Source: Deltaproteobacteria bacterium
GTDB lineage: Bacteria > Desulfobacterota > Desulfuromonadia > Geobacterales > Pseudopelobacteraceae
DNA length: 35,176 nt
NCBI GenBank assembly: GCA_019162745.1
Contig: JAFLLC010000046.1
Coordinates: 1-35,176, forward strand
Direction of reading: 5' to 3'
The notes beneath the pieces are model-generated. The model made no database searches. It was not told where the DNA came from and saw only the letters and a list, made by a program, of their open reading frames with translations. Position 1 is the stretch's first letter. The number at the start of each line of letters is the position of its first letter. Made by a program: the position numbers and the translations under genes. This document shows, piece after piece, positions 15,386 through 24,912 of this stretch.

Positions 15386-18345
15386 AATTCGCAATCCTCT
15401 CCGCCAGCGGAGGAAAGAATGATGCCGTTCCTGGCTGAAAGGGCCAGAAGTGCATCGCGAGCCGTCACGTAGTCAAATTTATTCAGATACGACTTAATCT
15501 GCCCGATATCAAGAACAGGCAGTCCTGCCAGCTCTTCATGATAATCGTCCAGAAAATGTTCCGCATTGCCATCCATACTGTTTATATATTCAAGCAGCCT
15601 GCCAAAAATTGGTGTAACGACAGCCACATCAAGCGTGGAGTTGAGATTGTTATTGGTCTGTGGAACCACAGGCAGATGGCAGATCAACTCCTCCATCAGT
15701 CGAGTAAACTCTTCAGTAAAGCGCTCAACTACATTACTAACGCCTGTTGGTGGTTCGTCACTCAGGATAGCGGCTTCCAAAGTCCGCGCCAACACCTCCA
15801 GTTCCACCGCGCCAATACTGCCGGCAGAGGATTTAACCGTGTGGATATGCCGACCAGCCAGTTTTGTATCTCCTCCCCTCAAAGCTTCTTTTATCATTGC
15901 CGGCGTATTCGACTCCTTATCGACAAATGTACGCAGCAGCCAAAGGTACAGCTTCCTGTTTCCGTCAAGGCGGTCCAGAGCCCCGAGGATGTCAAGTCCG
16001 ACAATATCGGGTATTTCGGGCTCTTTGCCAGTATTTCCAACGATTAATTTATTGAGCTGTATGCTCGAATCTTCCTCATGGAGGAAAAATTTTATTACCT
16101 GTAACATGTCTCCGGCGTCAATCGGCTTGGCGATGTAAGCGTCTATGCCGGCCTCTGATATCTTCTGTCGCTCCCCCTGCATGGCATGGGCAGTCATGGC
16201 GATGATCGGGAGGCGGGCAAAGCGGCCGTCTGCTCTGATGAACCGGGTAGCACGATAACCATCCATAATCGGCATTTGAATGTCCATCAACACAAGATCG
16301 TACAGAGTGCCACCACCAGTAACCATTGTCACGGCTTCCTCACCGTTAACAGCTATATCCACCACCGCACCGGTATCTTTCAGCAGTTCGATCGCGAGTT
16401 GCCGATTCATTACGTTATCTTCCACCAGCAGGATGCGGCTGCCCGAAAAATCGAATGACTGCTTCACAGCTTCTTCGTTCACGTTGTCGCCGACTGCATG
16501 TGGTATGTCACTTGTGTGGCAGATGCCGAACCAGGCCGTGAAACTGAAGAGGCTCCCCTGTCCGGGTGTGCTTTCGCACCAGATTTTTCCACCCATTAAC
16601 TCCACCAGCTGTTTTGAAATGGACAGACCTAATCCTGTGCCGCCAAACTGGCGTGTTGTTGAGCTGTCAGCCTGGGTAAATGCATGAAAGAGTTTGTCGA
16701 TCTGTTCAGCTGCAAGGCCTATCCCGGTGTCGAGTATGGAAAATTTAAGATACAGCCGGTCAATTTCCTGTTTCAGTAACTCGGCCCTAAAAACGATTTC
16801 CCCCTGTTTCGTAAATTTTACAGCATTATTCAGCAGGTTGATGAAAATCTGCCCGAGCCGGTGCGGATCACCGATAAGGTAGGAGACGGCTTCCGGTATA
16901 GTCTCGACCTGCAGACGCAAGCATTTGGCCTGAGCACTTTGCTGAACCGTGTTGATCACGTTGGCAAGAATGGTATCAAGTCTGAATGGAATCAGTTCCA
17001 TTTTCAGATGCCCGGCTTCCATCTTTGAAAAATCAAGAATATCGTTAACAATATTGAGGAGCAGTTCTCCGGCCGATTGGATTTTAAGCACATAATCATG
17101 CTGACGGAGCGGCAGGTTCGTCTTTAGAGTCAGATCGGAAAATCCGATGATGGCGCTGAGCGGCGTGCGTATTTCATGACTCATATTGGACAGGAATTCT
17201 GATTTTGCCAAGCTGGCCACATTGGCCGCATCGCGTGCCGCCATAAGTTCCTCTTCCGCCCTCTTGCGGTCGGTGATGTCGCGACAAATACTCATTACCG
17301 CCGGTTGACCACCCCACTGTATCAGCCGCGCACTCACTTCAGTCGGAATGAGTGAACCGTTCTTGCGCTGATGCACGGTTTCAAATGTGAGATGTCCCTG
17401 TTCCATCAGCCGCGCCATACGCTCCTGAACGTGCTGGCACTGATCGGGTGAATCCACCTGGCTGACCAGAATTGAGAGCAGTTCAACGTGCGAATATCCG
17501 AGTCGCTCCAAAACCATCGGATTGGCAGCCAGTATCCGCGCTTGAGTGTCGTGAATAAAAATCCCGTCGTTGGCATTGTCAAACAGAAGTCTATATTTTT
17601 TGCTGACCAGCTGTAACTCTTTATGGGCCTCTTCCGCTTCACTGCGTCTCTGCTCCAGTTCTTCGTTGATGGCAGTTAATTCATAGTTTGCGTTTTCAAG
17701 AGCCCTGGTCCTTTTTGTTACGCGCTGTTCAAGCTCCTCATTGTAATCTTTAATGGTTTTTTCTGCTATTTTCTGGGCCGATATATCATGAAGAATCGCC
17801 AGTTTACAGATTTCACCCCCCGCATTTTTATAAGGGGTATCGAACGTGCTATAGGTTTTGCCGTTTCTGTTCGAGGTCCACTCCCGGTATACCGTCTGCC
17901 CGGAAAATACCTCCCGGTTATTGCACCAGTCGCAGCTACCCTGCAATCCATGCAGGTACTCGTGACAGCTGCGGCCGTCAACCGGCCCGAACTCAAGTAT
18001 CAGCGCCGGGTTGGCGTACACGATCCGACGTTCCTGGTTCACGATGTACACACCGTTATGCATGGCATCCAAAATCCTGTTGAGGTTATCTCGATCCTGC
18101 AACAACTCTGCCGTGCGTTCTTCGACCTTCATCTCCAGTGTAGAATTAAACTCTTCAAGTTGCTGCTGCTTATCACGCAGATTCTGCCCAGCCAGCTCAC
18201 GAAGAGTCTTTTCCGCATTTATGCGCCGATTGAAATGATTGTAGTAACCATAACTTGCCACGCAGATTACAACGGCCATGGCGAGAAGGCCCAGTACATT
18301 ACTCCACTCAATGGCTCCAATGTCATTAGCAATTTGCATTAACAT
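15382..18345 (-). CDS. Hybrid sensor histidine kinase: TM, two PAS, HisKA/HATPase, receiver, Hpt
   Basis: 987 residues. One N-terminal membrane segment (~16-36) is followed by a coiled coil, a PAS domain with a CDWCNN cysteine pair (~85-205), a second coiled coil, a PAS domain (~250-370, ending MSICRDITDRKRAEEE), HisKA (SNMSHEIRTPLS, H390), HATPase (DPHRLGQIFINLLNNAVKF; GGTGLGLSI), a receiver (LLVEDN, D688 in LVLMDIQMP) and an Hpt domain (HTVKSSAGSIGA). This is a complete phosphorelay in one chain. GAGG lies 4 bases before ATG 18345 and 10 before the ATG at 18339, which may be the true start. It lies 21 bp after the MCP gene and overlaps the HD-GYP regulator by 4 bp. Confidence 0.93.
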   Translation of the reverse strand: MLMQIANDIGAIEWSNVLGLLAMAVVICVASYGYYNHFNRRINAEKTLRELAGQNLRDKQQQLEEFNSTLEMKVEERTAELLQDRDNLNRILDAMHNGVYIVNQERRIVYANPALILEFGPVDGRSCHEYLHGLQGSCDWCNNREVFSGQTVYREWTSNRNGKTYSTFDTPYKNAGGEICKLAILHDISAQKIAEKTIKDYNEELEQRVTKRTRALENANYELTAINEELEQRRSEAEEAHKELQLVSKKYRLLFDNANDGIFIHDTQARILAANPMVLERLGYSHVELLSILVSQVDSPDQCQHVQERMARLMEQGHLTFETVHQRKNGSLIPTEVSARLIQWGGQPAVMSICRDITDRKRAEEELMAARDAANVASLAKSEFLSNMSHEIRTPLSAIIGFSDLTLKTNLPLRQHDYVLKIQSAGELLLNIVNDILDFSKMEAGHLKMELIPFRLDTILANVINTVQQSAQAKCLRLQVETIPEAVSYLIGDPHRLGQIFINLLNNAVKFTKQGEIVFRAELLKQEIDRLYLKFSILDTGIGLAAEQIDKLFHAFTQADSSTTRQFGGTGLGLSISKQLVELMGGKIWCESTPGQGSLFSFTAWFGICHTSDIPHAVGDNVNEEAVKQSFDFSGSRILLVEDNVMNRQLAIELLKDTGAVVDIAVNGEEAVTMVTGGGTLYDLVLMDIQMPIMDGYRATRFIRADGRFARLPIIAMTAHAMQGERQKISEAGIDAYIAKPIDAGDMLQVIKFFLHEEDSSIQLNKLIVGNTGKEPEIPDIVGLDILGALDRLDGNRKLYLWLLRTFVDKESNTPAMIKEALRGGDTKLAGRHIHTVKSSAGSIGAVELEVLARTLEAAILSDEPPTGVSNVVERFTEEFTRLMEELICHLPVVPQTNNNLNSTLDVAVVTPIFGRLLEYINSMDGNAEHFLDDYHEELAGLPVLDIGQIKSYLNKFDYVTARDALLALSARNGIILSSAGGEDCEL

Positions 18346-18366
18346 AACGCCTCACTTGAGGACTCT

Positions 18367-20073
18367 CTAAGCAGGAACCGGGATCAGCCCGCCTCGTGCC
18401 CACCCTGTGACCTCTGACTCCTGCACTTTGTTGTTGCCCCCTGTTTTATGCAGCTTGAACTGCCGCACCAATCGCTGCAGCTCTTCGGCGTTACCGCTCA
18501 GTTGCGCCGCTGCGGTTGCTGATTCGTGGGCACCCTGTGAGGTCGTCTGCACGACCTCGGTAATCTGCTGCATGTTGTTGGATATTTCGCTGGTTGTAGC
18601 GGTCTGCTCTTCTGCTGCGGTGGCTATCTGGCTGACCTGTGAAGTAACAAGGTCCACGCGGGCCAATATTTGCTGCAGTACATCTTCCAGCATTTGAGAA
18701 TCATCAATGGCACTTTGCGATGTTTTTACGCCCTGTTCCATTGCATCAACAGCAACTTTAGTTTCCCGCTGAATGGCCTTTATCATGTCGCCAATTTCCT
18801 TGGTTGCCCTTGTTGTCCGTTCGGCCAGCGCGCGAACTTCATCGGCAACGACAGCAAAACCTCTCCCCTGTTCACCAGCCCGGGCGGCCTCGATAGCGGC
18901 ATTCAGTGCCAGCAGATTCGTCTGGTCAGCGATATCTTCAATCGTCCCTATGATTGTGCCGATTTGGTCTGTGCGTTGTCCCAGTTTTGAAATTCTCTCA
19001 GCATTGATTGACGTTTGTTCAACCCGGGATTTAATTCCTTCGGTGGTTTTTAACGCAATGGCCTGTCCTTCATGGCTTACTTTTGCCGCTAAATTAGCAG
19101 CTTCGGCAGCCAACTGACAGTTCTGGGCGATATCACTGGAGGTGGCCGACATCTCCTCACCTGCCGTGGCAACTGTTGCCGATTGGGCGGCCACCTCTTC
19201 TGCGCCGGTGGCGATCTGCTCAGCAGTGGTGTTTAGCTGGTTTGCTGCAGCCGCCACCTGTGTTGACGTATCGGCCACCTGACCAATGATGGTGCGCAGA
19301 TTCTCGGCCATGACCTTCATGGCAGCCAGCAGCTTGCCGGTTTCGTCATTACCGGTAACCTCAACCTCGACGGTTAAATCACCTTCTGCCAGCCGATTTG
19401 CCACCTGAACCCCGACAGCGAGCGGGCGTTTGATGGTACGACCTATAAAGAAACCAAGGAGAATAGACAGGCCCGTGCCAAGAACCATCGCCACAATACT
19501 TATGGTCTTAACCAGCGTAACCATGGCGATTCCCTTCACCTGCTCTTCCTTGGCAACATTTTCATTCAGCACCGCTATCTTACCCAGAAGCTCTTCTGCA
19601 GCCATAAAGGAGGCTCGCGCGTCACCAAAGGAGATACTTCTTGCCTCGTCCAGTTTTCCTGCATCAAGCAGCGTTATAACTTGTTTATTGTCCTCCTTCC
19701 ATTTCACCCAGGCCGGAACAAACGCCTTCCAGAGCATTTCCTCTTCCTTTGTTTGCGGAAGCGGCTCATAAATTTTCCAGCCTTTGTCCGCATTCGCCCA
19801 TGCATCATCGAGACGCCTCTTTTGGCTTTCATATTCTTTCTGATCCAGCCCCTCGATCATTAAAGTCCGTTCAGCTCTCTGCACAGCCGTTTGTGCTTCG
19901 TTTAAGTGGCTAAGGCCGACAATGCTCGGCAGCCTCACAACCGAAATCTCTTCCAGGTTGCCTCCCAATTTGCTGGATCCGAAAAAACCTATCAGACCGA
20001 CAATCAGGGTTATGCTGCTTACCAGCATGAAAGAAAGCAGCAGCTTGGTTCCAATACTCATATCCTTGAACAT
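18367..20073 (-). CDS. Methyl-accepting chemotaxis protein with 4-helix-bundle sensor
   Basis: 568 residues from ATG 20073 (AAAGGAG 9 bases upstream; an earlier in-frame start at 20133 has none). Membrane segments ~10-30 and ~190-210 flank a periplasmic helical domain of 4HB_MCP type. HAMP follows ([22 protein letters not shown]), then a long signalling coiled coil with the hairpin tip [32 protein letters not shown]. No C-terminal CheR-tether pentapeptide is present (it ends LIPVPA). It heads an operon with a hybrid kinase and an HD-GYP regulator, which suggests it may feed a c-di-GMP output instead of, or besides, flagellar CheA; that is inference. Confidence 0.95.
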   Translation of the reverse strand: MFKDMSIGTKLLLSFMLVSSITLIVGLIGFFGSSKLGGNLEEISVVRLPSIVGLSHLNEAQTAVQRAERTLMIEGLDQKEYESQKRRLDDAWANADKGWKIYEPLPQTKEEEMLWKAFVPAWVKWKEDNKQVITLLDAGKLDEARSISFGDARASFMAAEELLGKIAVLNENVAKEEQVKGIAMVTLVKTISIVAMVLGTGLSILLGFFIGRTIKRPLAVGVQVANRLAEGDLTVEVEVTGNDETGKLLAAMKVMAENLRTIIGQVADTSTQVAAAANQLNTTAEQIATGAEEVAAQSATVATAGEEMSATSSDIAQNCQLAAEAANLAAKVSHEGQAIALKTTEGIKSRVEQTSINAERISKLGQRTDQIGTIIGTIEDIADQTNLLALNAAIEAARAGEQGRGFAVVADEVRALAERTTRATKEIGDMIKAIQRETKVAVDAMEQGVKTSQSAIDDSQMLEDVLQQILARVDLVTSQVSQIATAAEEQTATTSEISNNMQQITEVVQTTSQGAHESATAAAQLSGNAEELQRLVRQFKLHKTGGNNKVQESEVTGWARGGLIPVPA

Positions 20074-20182
20074 AGTTGATTCTCCTTTGGCAGTTGTGAC
20101 TGCGATGCTTTGGCGACGAGTTGAATTTTTCAACCCTGATTGATGTTAGACAGTTCTGTAAATTATCCCGAACGGTTACCAA

Positions 20183-20216
20183 ATATGCGTATCCTCCATT
20201 GTGATGGTACGCATAT
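20183..20216. promoter_or_regulatory. Inverted repeat ATATGCGTA / TACGCATAT upstream of the MCP operon
   Basis: Perfect 9-bp arms with a 16-bp spacer, about 110-140 bp before the MCP start. A candidate operator for the MCP-kinase-regulator operon. No clear promoter or terminator was identified in the surrounding 230-bp gap. Confidence 0.3.
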
Positions 20217-20306
20217 ATAGATCACCGGGATAGTCGGTAAAATTAGAAGCAGCTATTAGTCTTTCGGGGGGGGGAAGGGTAGGTTTTGTCCTACCCCGGT
20301 TGTTTT

Positions 20307-20945
20307 TTAGGCGAGTTTATCGTGTGAAAAATAATTAGCCAGTGCAACATTGCTGTTGAGACCTAGTTTTTCAAGCAGGCGTGTGCGATGAGTACTGACA
20401 GTTTTGATACTCAAACCGAGTTCAAAAGCAATTGCTTTGACCTGTGTACCGCTGGCCAGCATACGGGCCACTTCCAATTCACGATTCGAGAGCGGCTTAT
20501 GCTGGGCATCTGGTGACGATGGATGGACGGTTATTGCTTCGGCCAGCAACAGGGCAACTTTTGGGCTTATGTACTTTCCGCTGTTCCTGATCTGCAAGAT
20601 AGCGGTCATCAACTCTTCCGAGGCGGTATGTTTTGACATATAGCCTGCCGCACCAAGCTTTAACGTTTCAATGGCATACTGATCTTCGCCATATGTACTG
20701 ATAATAAGCACCGGCAGTTGTGGCTTTTCCTGCTTGATCTGCTTGAGGAGATGAATGCCGCTTTTGCCGCTCAAGGAAATATCCACAGTGACAATCTCAT
20801 ACTCATGAGCCCGGATCTGTTCCATGGCGGCATCAAATGAATCCGCCTCATCAATCACAAGCTCGCTGTCATACATTCCATTCTGCAGTACATGGATCAG
20901 CCCCTTGCGAATAAAGGGGTGGTCATCAACAATGAGATACCGCAT
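20307..20945 (-). CDS. NarL/FixJ-family response regulator
   Basis: 212 residues: receiver domain with VDDHPF, phosphoacceptor D55 in IVTVDISLSG and K in YMSKH, then a LuxR-type helix-turn-helix (LSNRELEVARMLASGTQVKAIAFELGLSIKTVSTHRTRLLEKLGL). It binds DNA as a phosphorylated dimer; targets are unknown. AGGAGGGG lies 4 bases before ATG 20945. The start overlaps the end of the upstream kinase gene by 20 bp, so the two are translationally coupled. Confidence 0.95.
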   Translation of the reverse strand: MRYLIVDDHPFIRKGLIHVLQNGMYDSELVIDEADSFDAAMEQIRAHEYEIVTVDISLSGKSGIHLLKQIKQEKPQLPVLIISTYGEDQYAIETLKLGAAGYMSKHTASEELMTAILQIRNSGKYISPKVALLLAEAITVHPSSPDAQHKPLSNRELEVARMLASGTQVKAIAFELGLSIKTVSTHRTRLLEKLGLNSNVALANYFSHDKLA

Positions 20946-22635
20946 CTTTCCCCTCCTGCCCTTTGCAGGGAATAACGAGCTTTACATTCGTTCCCTTGCT
21001 TTTATTGCTGATAATTTCAAATGTTGCCCCAAGAGCATGAGCCCGTTCGCGCATGCCAATTATGCCAAATGAACCGCTAACAGAGCGCTTGCGGGACTTA
21101 ATGCCGCAGCCATCATCGCTGATTTCAACACACACGATACCGTTGATTCTGCAAAAAGAGACATCGGCTCTGGAAGCACCAGCATGCTTGATAGTGTTGT
21201 TGAGCGATTCCTGAACGATCCTGAAAATAGTCATCGCGCACTCCGCATTACCAGTGCAGCACCCTCCATTAAACGTCACACTGCAGGGAATACCACTGTG
21301 GTGTGTGAAGTCTTCCGTTACCCATTTCAGGGCTGCAGACAGGCCAAGTTCATCCAGAAGCGCAGGACGCAGATTGGTGCATATCCGCCGTAGCGATTCC
21401 ATCATGCCGTCAACTCCCGCCTGCATATCAAGGAGGATTTGCGGACCTTCCATTTTGTCATGCTGCTTTTGCTTGAGTCGGCTTATCGCAAAGGAGTGGA
21501 CGGTCAACCGCTGGCCAAGATCGTCATGCAGTTCACGAGCAGTTCTGAATCGTTCCTGTTCGATAGCTTCAACCAGATGTGTAATATAGGAGCACCGATC
21601 CTCTTCATACTGCTTAAGAGAGGAAATATCGATATGGGAAATCACTGCCCCCTCAAACTCGGCTTCCGGCCGTATAACCGACATCTGGTACCAGCGTTGC
21701 TCGGTCGGGGAGTGGCAGGGGTAGTCCATGACAAAAGAGGTCTCCCTTCCCTCAAGCACTGAAGTGATTCCCTGCAAAGCAGAAAATGCAGTGTCACTGT
21801 CGGCATCATCAAGAGCGGAGACTTTTCTGCAGGGTGCCAAATAATCGGTGCCAATAGCAATACACCGTTCATCGACAATATCATTTCCGTATCCAAAATG
21901 CAGCCAGGGCTTGTTGATCGCTGTAATCAAGCCATTCAGGTCAATGACCGCAATATTGGCAGGAAGAGAATCAATGATCGCTTGTTTGAAATGCTCGCTG
22001 CGGGTGAGGTCTGCCAAGGTATCAGCGAGCTGAGAGGTTTTTTCTGCAACCAACTCATGCAGCTGGTTATTGCTGTTTTGCAGAGCCTTTTCCAATTGTT
22101 TCCGCACGGTAATGTCTGTTAACGCAACCCGACATTCGCCGTTGCTCGCCGGTATAGCCTGCAGGTGCGCCCAGAACGAAGTGCCGTCGCTTCGTAGCAT
22201 GTTCATCTCCCGGGCCATCATCACACCTTTTTCAACAATCCTTTTGCGGTACCGGTAATAGTCGTCCTGGTCGTTCGGTGCGATATAGCCCGTTATCGGC
22301 TTGTTAAGCAGATTTCTTCGTTCTATACCAAACATGGTGGCGGCAGTGAGATTGGTCTCTACGATAAATCCCTGTGCATTGAGGGTCAGATAACCGACCG
22401 GCGCCAGATCATAGAGGTCGAAGTAGCGGGACCGCGAAACCTCGAGTTCATGCTGCGTACGGCGCAGTTCCTCATTCTGCATCTCCAACTCGACTTGATG
22501 CACCTGCAGTTCGTAGACAAGGTTTCGGGCTTCATCAAGTGACAATGGGGTGGAGTCCGTCACACCATCAAGGCGAGTTTTTTCATCGGCGCGCTGGCGA
22601 AGATTCCGGCCTGTTTCAGTTGAAGCAATTGTCAT
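20926..22635 (-). CDS. PAS-containing NarX/DegS-type sensor histidine kinase
   Basis: 569 residues without a signal peptide or membrane segment, so cytoplasmic. A helical N-terminus is followed by a PAS domain (~72-185), a coiled coil (QLHELVAEKTSQL), a second PAS-like domain (~205-345), HisKA_3 with H370 in TARELHDDLGQR, and a HATPase domain with DDGCGI and SGSFGIIGMRERA. This kinase class pairs with NarL-type regulators, as here. The ligand is unknown; PAS domains suggest redox, gas or small-molecule sensing. The ribosome binding site before ATG 22635 is weak (GAGAGA). Confidence 0.93.
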   Translation of the reverse strand: MTIASTETGRNLRQRADEKTRLDGVTDSTPLSLDEARNLVYELQVHQVELEMQNEELRRTQHELEVSRSRYFDLYDLAPVGYLTLNAQGFIVETNLTAATMFGIERRNLLNKPITGYIAPNDQDDYYRYRKRIVEKGVMMAREMNMLRSDGTSFWAHLQAIPASNGECRVALTDITVRKQLEKALQNSNNQLHELVAEKTSQLADTLADLTRSEHFKQAIIDSLPANIAVIDLNGLITAINKPWLHFGYGNDIVDERCIAIGTDYLAPCRKVSALDDADSDTAFSALQGITSVLEGRETSFVMDYPCHSPTEQRWYQMSVIRPEAEFEGAVISHIDISSLKQYEEDRCSYITHLVEAIEQERFRTARELHDDLGQRLTVHSFAISRLKQKQHDKMEGPQILLDMQAGVDGMMESLRRICTNLRPALLDELGLSAALKWVTEDFTHHSGIPCSVTFNGGCCTGNAECAMTIFRIVQESLNNTIKHAGASRADVSFCRINGIVCVEISDDGCGIKSRKRSVSGSFGIIGMRERAHALGATFEIISNKSKGTNVKLVIPCKGQEGKDAVSHC

Positions 22636-22676
22636 AACAGTCTCTCAATCTGTTTTTATCTCAGATCAACTACCTG

Positions 22677-22689
22677 TGTCACTGTGACA
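22677..22689. promoter_or_regulatory. Perfect palindrome TGTCACTGTGACA upstream of the NarX-like kinase
   Basis: 6-bp arms around a central T, 42-54 bp before the kinase start, in the 270-bp divergent gap. The half-site resembles those of CRP/FNR-type regulators but is packed without their usual spacer. Possible operator; no protein assigned. Confidence 0.3.
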
Positions 22690-22841
22690 GAATGATTTTA
22701 GCACCCTTTTGCCACAATAGATGTAGCTGAAGCGTTGCAAACACGATAGTCAGTATTTATGCCACTGAGAGTGTAGGCGTGGTTTGCCCGACTATAGGCG
22801 TAATCCTACATAAAACTGGCGGCAATAAAATATTGAAATCT

Positions 22842-22857
22842 TGGCGCAGAGATTGCT
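22842..22857 (+). promoter_or_regulatory. Sigma-54 (-24/-12) promoter for the macrodomain gene
   Basis: TGGCGCAGAGATTGCT has GG (22843-22844) and GC (22855-22856) 10 bases apart and a perfect TTGCT -12 half. The predicted start near 22868 gives a ~39-base leader ending in AAGGAGA. Confidence 0.75.
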
Positions 22858-22906
22858 AATATTTTTCCGGTTTAATTTTAAACAACATAATTCAAGGAGA
22901 GTGCTT

Positions 22907-23341
22907 TTGCTTGAGACCGTTGGAGATATCTGGGCGCATGCTGCCACAAGCCGGATCGTTATTACCACCAACGGCTCGCTTACCCCGGATGGTCGGGCAA
23001 TTTTCGGCCGGGGGGTGGCGCGCCAGGCGGCACTCCGACACCCTGATCTTGCTGAAAAATTAGGCAGCCTGCTGTCGGCACAGGGAAACCATGTATTTGA
23101 TCTCGGTAACGGCATCGTCACTTTTCCGGTGGAAGAAACGCCCTGGTCGCTCCCGGACCTGCGCATCGTCGCCCGTTCCGCACTGGAGTTGAGGGCGCTG
23201 GCTGACAGTGCAGGGTGGGAGCAAATTATTGTGCCCCGCCCCGGTTGCGGTGGCGGGGGTCTTGCATGGAAAGAGGTAAAACCGCTATTGACAATCTGCT
23301 TTGATGAGCGTTTTGTTGTCATCAGCCAGTACGCAAAATAA
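22907..23341 (+). CDS. Macrodomain-type ADP-ribose-binding protein
   Basis: About 144 residues from TTG 22907, the in-frame start with AAGGAGA (22894-22900) 6 bases upstream; GTG 22901 is too close to that site. The sequence has macrodomain landmarks: VITTNGSLTPDGRAIFGRGVARQAALRHPDL (strand, Asn and glycine loop), LGNGIVTFPVEETPW, a helix, and IIVPRPGCGGGGLAW (second glycine loop), which would bind ADP-ribose or a derivative. Some macrodomains remove ADP-ribose or O-acetyl-ADP-ribose; catalysis here is not established. The sigma-54 promoter ties it to nitrogen or stress control, and a DraG-type enzyme that releases ADP-ribose is encoded 13 kb away. The six-gene ATP-grasp operon begins 84 bp downstream. 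Confidence 0.8.
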   Translation: MLETVGDIWAHAATSRIVITTNGSLTPDGRAIFGRGVARQAALRHPDLAEKLGSLLSAQGNHVFDLGNGIVTFPVEETPWSLPDLRIVARSALELRALADSAGWEQIIVPRPGCGGGGLAWKEVKPLLTICFDERFVVISQYAK

Positions 23342-23425
23342 AGCTATCCTCTGGTTAACGCGGATGTATTCCCGTTTATGATGATTTCATTGCACATGCA
23401 CTAATATACAAAGGAGTGGCCGACC

Positions 23426-24871
23426 ATGTACAACGTCAGCATGAATGGCAATAAGCCCCGCACCCCCTACCATGAGTTTTACGCCGATGACTTTACCCCG
23501 CGCGACCATTACCGCCCCTTGTGGGATCATATCCGCGCCACCGGCAACAATGCCCTTGAAGCCAAAGCGCACGAATCGCAGCTTGCCCTGCAAGCAGAAG
23601 GGGTAACGTTTACCGTCTATGGTGAAAGCGAAGAAGGGATCGAGCGTATCTGGCCGTTCGACCTGATCCCGCGTATCATTACCGCTCCGGAATGGGTCAA
23701 AATCGAATCCGGCCTCAAACAGCGGGTACGGGCGCTGAACCTGTTTCTGGGCGACCTGTATGGTGAGCAGCGCATCATCAAGGATGGCGTTATCCCTGCG
23801 GAGTTGATTTATCAGGGGCGCGACTTCCGCCGGGAGATCGTCGGTATCGTGCCGCCGCGCGGGATCTATACCCATGTCAGCGGCATCGATATCATCCGCG
23901 ACGAACAGGGGGAGTTCCTTATCCTGGAGGATAACCTGCGCACGCCGTCCGGTGTTTCCTACATGATCGAAAACCGGGTCATCGAACGGCGCATTCTGCC
24001 GGAATTCTTCAATAAATATCGCGTCCGGCGTGTCGAACATTACCCCTCGCTGCTCTTGGCCGCGCTCCGGGCACTCTCGCCGCGCGGCAAGGATGCGGCC
24101 GATATCGTGCTGTTGACCCCCGGTATCTACAATTCCGCCTATTTTGAGCACACCTTCCTCGCCAAAGAGATGGGGGTGGAGTTGGCGGAAGGGCGCGACA
24201 TGGTGGTGATCAACGATATTGTCTATCTTAAAACCACCACCGGCCTGCAACGGGTGGACGTGATCTATCGCCGCATCGACGATGATTTCCTCGATCCGCT
24301 GGTATTCCGCTCCGATTCATCGCTCGGCATCGCCGGGTTGATCAACGCCTGGCGGGCGGGCAATGTAGCCATTGTCAATGCGCCGGGGAGCGGCATCGCC
24401 GACGACAAGGCGGTCTACCCCTATGTGCCGGATATTATCCGCTATTATCTCGGTCAGGAACCGATTCTTAACAATGTTCCCACCTATCAGATGACCAACA
24501 AAGCAGACCGTGAATATGTGTTCGATAACATGGAGCGCATGGTCATAAAGGCGGTCAGCGAATCGGGAGGGTACGGCATGTTGATGGGCCCATCATCGAC
24601 CCCCGCCCTGCGTAAGGAATTCGTAGACCTGGTGCAGGAAAACCCGCGCAACTACATTGCCCAGCCGGTGGTGTACCTGTCGCGCCATGTCTGCTACATG
24701 GACGGTGAGCTGGAAGCGCGGCATCTGGACCTGCGCCCTTACGTGATTTATGGCGATGATATCGAGGTCGTGCCGGGTGGCTTGACCAGGGTGGCGCTGC
24801 GGAAAGGGTCACTGGTCGTCAATTCGTCCCAGGGGGGCGGCAGCAAGGATACCTGGGTGCTGGCGGAATAA
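23426..24871 (+). CDS. Circularly permuted ATP-grasp ligase-like protein (COG2308)
   Basis: 481 residues, AAAGGAG 9 bases before the ATG. It is a full-length member of the family with recognisable stretches: GVTFTVYGESEEGIERIWPFDLIPRII, VRALNLFLGDLYGEQ, GIDIIRDEQGEFLILEDNLRTPSGVSYMIENR, and the late VIKAVSESGGYGMLMGP, which fits an ATP-grasp nucleotide-binding loop. The family is predicted to form amide (peptide-like) bonds using ATP; substrates are unknown. It is nearly always coupled to an alpha-E protein and a transglutaminase-like protein, both of which follow. This is the first gene of a six-gene run on one strand. Confidence 0.93.
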   Translation: MYNVSMNGNKPRTPYHEFYADDFTPRDHYRPLWDHIRATGNNALEAKAHESQLALQAEGVTFTVYGESEEGIERIWPFDLIPRIITAPEWVKIESGLKQRVRALNLFLGDLYGEQRIIKDGVIPAELIYQGRDFRREIVGIVPPRGIYTHVSGIDIIRDEQGEFLILEDNLRTPSGVSYMIENRVIERRILPEFFNKYRVRRVEHYPSLLLAALRALSPRGKDAADIVLLTPGIYNSAYFEHTFLAKEMGVELAEGRDMVVINDIVYLKTTTGLQRVDVIYRRIDDDFLDPLVFRSDSSLGIAGLINAWRAGNVAIVNAPGSGIADDKAVYPYVPDIIRYYLGQEPILNNVPTYQMTNKADREYVFDNMERMVIKAVSESGGYGMLMGPSSTPALRKEFVDLVQENPRNYIAQPVVYLSRHVCYMDGELEARHLDLRPYVIYGDDIEVVPGGLTRVALRKGSLVVNSSQGGGSKDTWVLAE

Positions 24872-24878
24872 TTTTCTT

Positions 24879-24912
24879 CCCCCTTTGAGAAAGGGGGATT
24901 GAGGGGGATTTG
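24879..24912. repeat. Dispersed GGGGGATT repeat forming a hairpin and supplying a ribosome binding site
   Basis: CCCCCTTT / AAAGGGGG (24879-24897, loop GAG) is followed by ATTGAGGGGGATTTG directly before the ATG at 24913. The tail matches the repeat end after nifV (13391-13408). The purine-rich GAGGGGGA is the only Shine-Dalgarno-like sequence for the alpha-E gene, so a mobile-type repeat appears to have been co-opted as a translation signal. Confidence 0.65.

Noticed and set aside
23387-24250. Minus-strand open frame of 287 codons
   Set aside because: Antisense shadow of the ATP-grasp gene; long antisense frames are expected at this base composition.
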